A program made the translations under genes and the position numbers. The notes below the pieces were generated by a model. That model did no database searches, had not been told where the DNA came from, and saw only the letters and a list, made by a program, of their open reading frames with translations. Positions 1 through 4,674 of a stretch of DNA of 12,703 bases are shown piece by piece; positions within the stretch are counted from its first letter, which is position 1, and every line of letters begins with the position of its first letter. The stretch is from Treponema sp. UBA3862. Lineage in GTDB: Bacteria > Spirochaetota > Spirochaetia > Treponematales > Treponemataceae. The stretch covers positions 1 through 12,703 of the forward strand of contig DGGY01000040.1 in NCBI GenBank assembly GCA_002392405.1, in the 5' to 3' direction.

Positions 1-1052
1 CCTACAAACATTTCAACAAAGTCTGAACCTGAAATACTGAAGAACGGAACCCCGGCTTCGCCTGCAACTGCACGGGCAAGAAGTGTTTTACCTGTTCCCG
101 GAGGTCCTACAAGGAGAACACCCTTAGGAATCTTACCGCCAATATCAGTATATTTTTTAGGAGACTTTAAGAAATCAACGACTTCAACAAGTTCATCTTT
201 TGCTTCATCAACACCTGCAACGTCTGCAAAGCGAGTCTTTACTTTTCCTTCCTCAACAGCTTTAGCACGGCTTCCGCCTGCCCCGAAAATTGAGCCCATT
301 CCGCCGGTTCCGCCCATTTTGCGGAAAACAAGGAAATACATAATTAAAAGAAGCGCAACAGGAAATCCAAGATTTAAAAGAAGCTGCAGGAACCAGCTGC
401 TCTGTTTGATTACAAACTTATATTCAATACCCTTTTCATCAAGCAGGCTTACAAAAGAAGGCATAAGAACGCCTGTAGTACGGTAAACCCTGCGATTTTC
501 AGCCTGTGAACGCTGGATTTTTTTCCACGGAAGCTGAGGGATACCGAGAACAGAAGGTTCTGCTTCCTCAGCATTCTCTTCTTTTTCTGCAGCAAGCGGA
601 CCATAACCTGTAAAAGTGTTTTCACCCATTTCTACAGAAACAATTTCACCGCTTTCTACAAGTGCACGAAACTGTGAAAAAGGAATTGAGTTATCCGGCT
701 TCGGGATAAGGAACATATTTATAAAGGCAAGTCCGAGAACTGTAAAAATGAGCATCGGGAAAAACGGGAAATGGTGCGGAGAATTTCCGCCTTTTTTATC
801 ATCTTTCTTATCTTTTGGCGGCTCATCAATCGAAAGCCTGAAAAAGCTGTACGGGTCGTTTTCTTTCTGCTTTTCAGAAGGAGTCCTGTCAGACTGAGAT
901 TTTTCTTCAGGAGAGTTCTGCTCACCGCCGGCGTCATTTTTCTGTCCGTCAGAAGAATCTGCCCCCTGTGAGTCATTATTTTTATTATCCTGTAATTCAG
1001 GGCTGTTATTTTTTTCTTCTAAAGGCTGGTCGTTTTTGTTTTCTTCGCTCAT
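1..1052 (-). CDS. ftsH: FtsH, membrane-anchored ATP-dependent zinc metalloprotease (N-terminal part; truncated by window edge)
   Basis: FtsH extracts and degrades membrane and some soluble proteins as a hexamer in the inner membrane. About 350 codons are visible from ATG at 1052; the reading frame stays open to base 1, so the rest of the AAA module and the zinc protease domain lie outside. In order: an acidic, Asn/Gln/Lys/Ser-rich extension (residues 1-95), first membrane helix (about 97-116), periplasmic domain (about 117-218), second helix (about 219-243), a Gly-rich linker, the conserved [13 protein letters not shown] segment (273-285) and Walker A GPPGTGKT (316-323), followed by the FtsH-typical [11 protein letters not shown] pore segment. 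A GAGGAA ribosome binding site (1057-1062) stands just before the start. FtsH usually begins its first helix within about 25 residues, so the extension is unusual. The family is certain from the AAA signature. Confidence 0.96.
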   Translation of the reverse strand, partial: MSEENKNDQPLEEKNNSPELQDNKNNDSQGADSSDGQKNDAGGEQNSPEEKSQSDRTPSEKQKENDPYSFFRLSIDEPPKDKKDDKKGGNSPHHFPFFPMLIFTVLGLAFINMFLIPKPDNSIPFSQFRALVESGEIVSVEMGENTFTGYGPLAAEKEENAEEAEPSVLGIPQLPWKKIQRSQAENRRVYRTTGVLMPSFVSLLDEKGIEYKFVIKQSSWFLQLLLNLGFPVALLLIMYFLVFRKMGGTGGMGSIFGAGGSRAKAVEEGKVKTRFADVAGVDEAKDELVEVVDFLKSPKKYTDIGGKIPKGVLLVGPPGTGKTLLARAVAGEAGVPFFSISGSDFVEMFV

Positions 1053-1141
1053 TTATTCCTCAGGCCCGCTGCGCGGTATTTTTATCTTCAATATTTAATA
1101 AAATATACAATAAAAATAATAAAAAAAATACCTCAGAGGCA

Positions 1142-1171
1142 AAAAAAATCCCGCAGACGTTTTTCTGCGGG
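1142..1171 (-). terminator. Rho-independent terminator of the fliS-flgN operon
   Basis: An 8-bp perfect stem (1150-1157 with 1164-1171, CCCGCAGA/TCTGCGGG) encloses a 6-base loop. On the minus strand it is followed by a run of eight T (A-tract 1141-1148 on the plus strand). It lies 25 bases past the flgN-like stop codon and before ftsH, so it separates the flagellar operon from ftsH. ftsH must then have its own promoter in the very AT-rich 1080-1140 stretch; I could not choose a convincing -35/-10 pair there. Confidence 0.88.
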
Positions 1172-1195
1172 CTATGAGTCATACAAAATAAGCAG

Positions 1196-1684
1196 CTATG
1201 CTTCGATTGCAAAAGTACTGGTTACAACACCGGTTTCAGCGTAAACAGAGCGGTTTCCTCTGTACGGGTTTAACTTTTTAGCATTTACAAGCTGCTGTTT
1301 AATCTGTTCGATATGAACTTTAAGAAGTTCACGGTTATGTTCATTCTGTTTAAGGACTTTTTTCTGAAGGTCAGAAAGGTCAGCCTGCATTTTCTGAACG
1401 CTGAATTTTTCATCGGCAGAAACGCCCGGCTGCATTGCAACAGCATTGTACATGCTCTGCATCGGCTCAATCACTTTCTGCAGGCTTGAAATGTTTGCAA
1501 CAATCTGCTGTTCAAGTTCCGCATGGGCAACAAGAGCATCCCCGTCATCAAGTTCAATCTTATTCTGCTGGCATTCAAGAACATGAAGATATTCCCTGAA
1601 TTTATTTCTCTGCTGCTCAAGAAGGCTTCTAAAGCGCTTGAGAACCGCAATTCTTTCATCAATCTGTGCCTGTGTTAATTCCAT
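1196..1684 (-). CDS. FlgN-like flagellar export chaperone (putative)
   Basis: A 162-residue, almost entirely helical, Gln/Leu/Lys-rich protein with heptad-like spacing through most of its length (about 5-135), no signal peptide and no membrane segment. The tail contains NPYRGNRSVYAETG and is predicted extended. Size, coiled-coil character and position directly after fliS (6 bases between the fliS stop and this ATG, with a G-rich ribosome binding site overlapping the fliS end) fit FlgN, the chaperone for the hook-associated proteins FlgK and FlgL, which shares a helical export-chaperone style with FliS. FlgN sequences diverge strongly, so the call rests mostly on context and fold class. An uncharacterised spirochaete flagellar protein is the alternative. 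It would be co-transcribed with fliS from the sigma-28-like promoter at 2194-2220 and end at the 1142-1171 terminator. Confidence 0.6.
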   Translation of the reverse strand: MELTQAQIDERIAVLKRFRSLLEQQRNKFREYLHVLECQQNKIELDDGDALVAHAELEQQIVANISSLQKVIEPMQSMYNAVAMQPGVSADEKFSVQKMQADLSDLQKKVLKQNEHNRELLKVHIEQIKQQLVNAKKLNPYRGNRSVYAETGVVTSTFAIEA

Positions 1685-1690
1685 AATCCC

Positions 1691-2134
1691 CTACCCCTGG
1701 ATGTTGAGTCCGCCGGCAATTCCAGAACCGGTACTGTCACTTGACTTCATGTATGCTTCATTCCATGCCCCGGAAAGTTCCTGGAGCATATTAAGGACAA
1801 AATCCAGTTTTTTTCTGTCCTTGGAAATGTTTGCACTCATAAGTTCCTGATTAAAATAAATGTAAAGGGACATAAGATTGGTTGAAATCTGGCCGCCCTT
1901 TTCCATGTCAAGACTTGCCTGAAGCTCACTGATTATATCCTGAGCCTTCATCACATAGTTGCCGAATTTTTCGATGTTTTTAGCTTCAACTTTACCTTCG
2001 GCAGTAAAACAGCTCTGTGCAGCAGAAAGATTTTTTACTGCACCCTCATAAAGAAGGACAATCAGTTTTCCCTGGCTGGCCGTCTTAATATTTGTGTTCT
2101 GATATGCCGCGTAGGCATTGTTCATGTATCCCAT
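1691..2134 (-). CDS. fliS: FliS, flagellin export chaperone
   Basis: FliS binds the C-terminal part of flagellin in the cytoplasm, prevents premature polymerisation and delivers it to the flagellar type III export gate. The 147-residue product has the family hallmarks: an N-terminal NNAYAAYQ segment, TASQGKLIVLLYEGAVKNL in the first helix, a central helix with ISELQASLDMEKGG, and NLMSLYIYFNQEL followed by a C-terminal helix with LQELSGAWNEA. Length is normal for the family. Two starts are possible, ATG at 2134 or at 2125; GGAG (2145-2148) and AAGGA (2138-2142) lie upstream, and GGAG suits 2134 with 10-base spacing. It is the first gene of a two-gene operon with the FlgN-like gene, under a sigma-28-like promoter, as expected for a late flagellar gene. 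In spirochaetes the filaments are periplasmic. Confidence 0.95.
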   Translation of the reverse strand: MGYMNNAYAAYQNTNIKTASQGKLIVLLYEGAVKNLSAAQSCFTAEGKVEAKNIEKFGNYVMKAQDIISELQASLDMEKGGQISTNLMSLYIYFNQELMSANISKDRKKLDFVLNMLQELSGAWNEAYMKSSDSTGSGIAGGLNIQG

Positions 2135-2193
2135 TTTTCCTTGTCTCCATGTTAATTGAAATTTGAGATGTTTACGGTTTTATACCATCTCTA

Positions 2194-2220
2194 TTTTCGG
2201 CAGGGGAAAATTTTAGTTTA
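2194..2220 (-). promoter_or_regulatory. Sigma-28 (FliA)-type promoter for fliS-flgN
   Basis: On the minus strand the sequence reads TAAA (2220-2217), exactly 15 bases, then GCCGAAAA (2201-2194). The sigma-28 consensus is TAAA-N15-GCCGATAA, so the -35 core and spacing are exact and the -10 matches 7 of 8. It ends 60 bases before the fliS ATG, giving a leader of roughly 50 bases. Late flagellar genes are classic FliA targets, which supports the call. Confidence 0.75.
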
Positions 2221-2237
2221 GGAAAAAAGGTTTTAAT

Positions 2238-2271
2238 CCGGTATAAAAGGGGCTTCCCCTGCGGGTCCCGG
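2238..2271. repeat. GC-rich palindromic patch in the fliS/outer-membrane-protein divergent region
   Basis: A GC-rich block in an otherwise AT-rich divergent region holds a perfect 5-bp hairpin AGGGG-CTT-CCCCT (2248-2260), with CCGG at both ends (2238-2241, 2268-2271). On the minus strand the hairpin is followed by TTTTAT, so it could be a weak terminator, but there is no minus-strand gene upstream for it to serve. It resembles the GC-rich hairpin in the first polA insertion (5617-5632). Several AT-rich -10-like words lie nearby (for example TATAAA at 2304-2309), but I see no convincing -35 for the downstream plus-strand gene. Confidence 0.4.
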
Positions 2272-2384
2272 TTAAATGTCAAAAATCTCAAGACTAGAAT
2301 AAATATAAATAAACTGTTATTCTTCCATCTATCACCTATAAAATGATGCCGTCAGCGGCGTCGCAAAACATAAGGAGAAGAAAA

Positions 2385-3449
2385 ATGTTAAAAAAAGTAC
2401 TGGCATTTACTGCAGCAGCAGTATTGGCACTTACTGCAGCCTCAGCTGCAGAAGGACTTGATGAACTTTATCACGCATCTGCAGACGCAGTTGACAATGA
2501 TTCAGTTTACTTCGGCGACCTTCTTGACTGGAACTACCTCATGTACCCTCAGCTGTACGGTCTTGTAAGTATCGACAGTGAAAATACAGGTAACCTGGGT
2601 GCTGCCGTAAACATGAAAAAAGGTGCCCAGCTCCATGCATTCTGGAACGGAAACCTCTGGGAAGAAGATGCAGAAAACGAACTTTCTGTCCTCTACGGAA
2701 AAGACAACAAGGCTTTTGCAGGTCACTTCTATCAGCAAGTTATCAATACTAATATTGGAGCAGATACTGCAAAGCTCAATGTAACAGGTATTGGAGCAGG
2801 CTTCGGCATGAACGTAAACAAAAAATTCGGCTTTACTGCTGAACTTGCAGGAATGTGGGGAGACGGAACAGCAGGTGCATACGATTATGATGCTTCGGTA
2901 TATTCAATCGGCGGCGGCATTTCATACAAATTCCGTGAAGACAAGACAGTTCTTTCCCGTCTGTATGCAGGATGGAACGGAACCTTCGTAAATATGGAAA
3001 ACGATGATTTAGATCTGGAAGTTTCCGTAAATTCAAACACTTTTTATGCAAAGTACAAGTACCAGTACAAGGTTGCAAAAAACTTTATGTACGGCTTTGT
3101 AGGAACACTCCCTATGACAATCATAAGCGGAGACAACTTTGAAACTGCAACAACCTTCAGCTTTAACCTCCGTAACGGCTTTGTAGCCCAGGTAAAACCA
3201 ACCTTAAACTTTGCAGCAGGCATTTCAACAGACCTTCCTTCAATCACATTCCAGGACGGGGATAAAACAAAAGGCGAATTCAAAAACTCTTTCTATATGG
3301 GCTGTGGAATCGAAGTTACAAAATCAATCGAACTGGACATAAGTGCAAACATCAAGCCGACAACAGATGACGGTGTAGATGACAACGGCGAAAGTCTCGA
3401 CGAAATCTGGAAACAGTCCTTCGCAATTTCAGTGTCTATTCATATGTAA
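2385..3449 (+). CDS. Exported protein, probable outer-membrane beta-barrel, unknown function
   Basis: Translation most likely starts at ATG 2385, because AAGGAG (2372-2377) sits 7 bases before it and the protein then begins with a clean signal peptide: MLKK, a hydrophobic stretch, and an Ala-x-Ala site near residue 21. An upstream in-frame ATG at 2343 would put 14 charged residues before the signal. The mature part (about 333 residues) has no further hydrophobic helix. It shows alternating polar/hydrophobic, Gly- and aromatic-rich strands with turns (for example SIGGGISYKFRED and YGFVGTLPM) and ends in a strand-like FAISVSIHM, as expected for a beta-barrel. I recognise no named family; spirochaetes carry many lineage-specific proteins of this kind. 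It is followed by a strong terminator hairpin (3452-3485) and transcribed alone. A soluble periplasmic beta protein is the alternative. Confidence 0.7.
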   Translation: MLKKVLAFTAAAVLALTAASAAEGLDELYHASADAVDNDSVYFGDLLDWNYLMYPQLYGLVSIDSENTGNLGAAVNMKKGAQLHAFWNGNLWEEDAENELSVLYGKDNKAFAGHFYQQVINTNIGADTAKLNVTGIGAGFGMNVNKKFGFTAELAGMWGDGTAGAYDYDASVYSIGGGISYKFREDKTVLSRLYAGWNGTFVNMENDDLDLEVSVNSNTFYAKYKYQYKVAKNFMYGFVGTLPMTIISGDNFETATTFSFNLRNGFVAQVKPTLNFAAGISTDLPSITFQDGDKTKGEFKNSFYMGCGIEVTKSIELDISANIKPTTDDGVDDNGESLDEIWKQSFAISVSIHM

Positions 3450-3451
3450 GT

Positions 3452-3485
3452 AATTCAAAAACTGCATCCCTGCAGTTTTTGAATT
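3452..3485. terminator. Bidirectional terminator hairpin after the outer-membrane-protein gene
   Basis: A perfect 15-bp stem (3452-3466 with 3471-3485) closes a TCCC loop; the core is AAAAACTGCA-tccc-TGCAGTTTTT. The A5 and T5 arms make it a typical intrinsic terminator in both directions. It starts three bases after the stop codon at 3447-3449 and is also the first hairpin of the array that continues to 3636. Confidence 0.75.
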
Positions 3486-3636
3486 GACACAATTGCTTCG
3501 CAATTCTGTCACTAGTTTTTATTTTAAGTGGCATCCATGCCACAATAAATCCATCCATGGATTTTTCAATTTGACAGAATTGCTTTGCAATTCTGTCACT
3601 AGTCTTTATTCTAAGTGGCATCCATGCCACAATAAA
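3485..3636. repeat. Tandem hairpin repeat array: two 65-bp copies at 87-bp period
   Basis: Copy A is 3485-3549 and copy B is 3572-3636; they differ at 4 of 65 positions. Each copy has two hairpins: one closed by TGACA...TGTCA around AATTGC-nnn-GCAATT (3485-3511 and 3572-3598; 12 perfect base pairs in copy B, one C/C mismatch in copy A), and one perfect GTGGCATCCATGCCAC (3528-3543 and 3615-3630). Between the copies lies another hairpin, AAATCCAT-cc-ATGGATTT (3547-3564). With the terminator hairpin before it, six stem-loops are packed into 185 bases. A 64-codon minus-strand frame (3436-3630) runs through the array, but it is only the repeat read as protein, so I do not call it a gene. The look is that of a dispersed palindromic (REP/BIME-like) element. 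Confidence 0.85.
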
Positions 3637-3669
3637 AAAACAGATAAAATTGAGAATGTAGATTTTTTG

Positions 3670-3882
3670 TTAAATCTGACTCTGAAGTTCCTTTACTTTC
3701 TCGAGAGGAAGTTCTGTAATCTGCGAAGTCTGCTCAGGTGAAAGCCCCATTTTTAAGGCGTTCAAAGCATTGTGAAGTTTTGTTTCCGCTGCGCCTTTAG
3801 CAAGTCCCTCTTTTGCTGCTTCTTCTCTTGCCTCGGCTTTTGCTTCTTCAAGTTCTTCCTTAAACTGTTCTCTGAATGTCAT
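3670..3882 (-). CDS. Possible internal small protein (C-terminal part of the Rpn-like protein), gene within a gene
   Basis: ATG at 3882-3880 (Met212 of the full protein) is in frame and preceded by GGAGGA (3896-3891) with 8 bases between, a better ribosome binding site than that of many genes here. Translation from it would give a 70-residue protein starting MTFREQFKEELEEAK, consisting of the coiled coil and C-terminal helices without any nuclease residues. For E. coli rpn genes it has been reported that an internal start makes a small C-terminal protein that binds and blocks the toxic full-length nuclease. Here the arrangement is inferred only from the site and spacing; the Trp-Arg codons TGG AGG could produce the motif by chance. 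Confidence 0.45.
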   Translation of the reverse strand: MTFREQFKEELEEAKAEAREEAAKEGLAKGAAETKLHNALNALKMGLSPEQTSQITELPLEKVKELQSQI

Positions 3883-4515
3883 AAACTGATTCCTCCACTC
3901 AAGATTTTTCCTGGCAAGAAGTAATTTTTCAGAAAGCCGTTTTGTAAAGTTAGTGTCAGCGCTTTTACCTGTAAGAAAATTAAAAAACGCCCTTTCTTCC
4001 TGCGATTTAATTTTATCACAGGCTGAAGCATTAAAAAAGACTTTGTATGTCCCGTCATTAAGATTTACGGATTTGTCCTCTTCACAAATGTTCTTAAAAG
4101 AATAGACAGGATGACCTTTTCCAAACAAGTCGTTAAGGCAAATAAAGATAATATAGGTATCCTTGAGTTCATCGTAGTCCATACCTGTATTCAAGTTACT
4201 TACATCAATAATCGACTGATAGTAGCGCGCTCTCTTCGGCAGATTCGATTTATTCACGGTCTGAATCTCCACATCAAAAATCCGGTTATCATCTTTAGTG
4301 TAAACATCAAATCTAACTGATTTAGAAGAAATCGATTCCTGCAGTGTCCTTTCTCCAACAGGCTTTTCAAGATGGTCGATTTTAATGTGCAGAAGAAGTT
4401 CTAAAAGTTCCCTGCAGAGTTCAGGTTCTGATTCCATAATTTTGCAGAACATAAAATTGTTCGCCAGGGTAAGGTTTTCCCAGCGGTCTGAATAAGTACT
4501 TATGTAATTTGGCAT
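3670..4515 (-). CDS. Rpn/PDDEXK_2-family nuclease ('PD-(D/E)XK nuclease family transposase')
   Basis: A 281-residue protein of the PDDEXK_2/Rpn group. E. coli members (RpnA-E) are DNA endonucleases that promote RecA-independent recombination and act as toxic anti-phage factors. Visible features: the N-terminal family segment LANNFMFCKIMES (18-30); a nuclease core with D70 in VRFDVY and E83/Q85 in FDVEIQ (the D...ExQ active-site pattern); RARYYQSIID (95-104); a basic/acidic coiled coil rich in Glu, Ala and Lys (about 213-246); and a C-terminal GLSPEQTSQITELPLEKVKEL segment like a small DNA-binding or oligomerisation helix pair. ATG at 4515 is preferred because AAGGGAG lies 6 bases before it; the frame is open upstream to 4545, but nothing supports an earlier start. 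All core residues are present, so it looks intact. Hairpin repeats lie on both sides. Confidence 0.88.
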   Translation of the reverse strand: MPNYISTYSDRWENLTLANNFMFCKIMESEPELCRELLELLLHIKIDHLEKPVGERTLQESISSKSVRFDVYTKDDNRIFDVEIQTVNKSNLPKRARYYQSIIDVSNLNTGMDYDELKDTYIIFICLNDLFGKGHPVYSFKNICEEDKSVNLNDGTYKVFFNASACDKIKSQEERAFFNFLTGKSADTNFTKRLSEKLLLARKNLEWRNQFMTFREQFKEELEEAKAEAREEAAKEGLAKGAAETKLHNALNALKMGLSPEQTSQITELPLEKVKELQSQI

Positions 4516-4577
4516 ATATACTCCCTTTTGAAATAAATTTTCCACCCGCTATATATATTGTCAGTGAAAATGAAAAT

Positions 4578-4608
4578 CGACACATTTTTGCGAAGCAATT
4601 ATGTGACG
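4578..4608. repeat. Degenerate hairpin related to the 3485-3636 array
   Basis: A 31-base imperfect palindrome with three mismatched pairs: CG.CACAT arms, a TGC-gaa-GCA core and an ATGTG.CG return arm. The core word GCGAAGCAATT is the reverse complement of AATTGCTTCGC in array copy A (3491-3501). It lies between the Rpn-like start and polA, so the Rpn-like gene has this hairpin type on both sides, in opposite orientation. Confidence 0.45.
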
Positions 4609-4637
4609 TTTTCTGGCGGACGAAGCATTCTTTTTCT

Positions 4638-4667
4638 CTGTCATTTTTCCCTCATTCACTCTATAAT
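4638..4667 (+). promoter_or_regulatory. Sigma-70-type promoter of polA giving an apparently leaderless transcript
   Basis: A perfect -10 TATAAT (4662-4667) is preceded, after 18 bases, by CTGTCA (4638-4643; 4 of 6 matches to TTGACA). The expected transcription start is about 4674-4675, which is the first base of the polA ATG. No Shine-Dalgarno-like sequence precedes the ATG. Confidence 0.6.
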
Positions 4668-4674
4668 CAATTCT

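Noticed and set aside
719..1177. Open frames overlapping the ftsH 5' region in other frames
   Set aside because: They overlap clear FtsH coding sequence, lack ribosome binding sites and give low-complexity Arg/Phe/Ser-rich products.
2343..2384. Earlier start (2343) for the outer-membrane protein
   Set aside because: It would put a charged 14-residue peptide in front of a normal signal peptide; AAGGAG is correctly spaced only for ATG 2385.
3436..3630. 64-codon minus-strand open frame with a repeated WMPL-IKTSDRIAKQ peptide
   Set aside because: It runs entirely through the hairpin array; the peptide repeat is just the DNA repeat translated, and no ribosome binding site precedes it.
3485..3636. 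CRISPR array
   Set aside because: Only two copies at 87-bp period, the units are themselves mostly palindromes, the intervening sequence is another hairpin, and no cas genes are present.
4558..4674. Extended N-terminus of polA in the open frame upstream of 4675
   Set aside because: The extra 39 residues have no counterpart in Pol I, no ribosome binding site precedes them, and a perfect -10 box lies inside this stretch.
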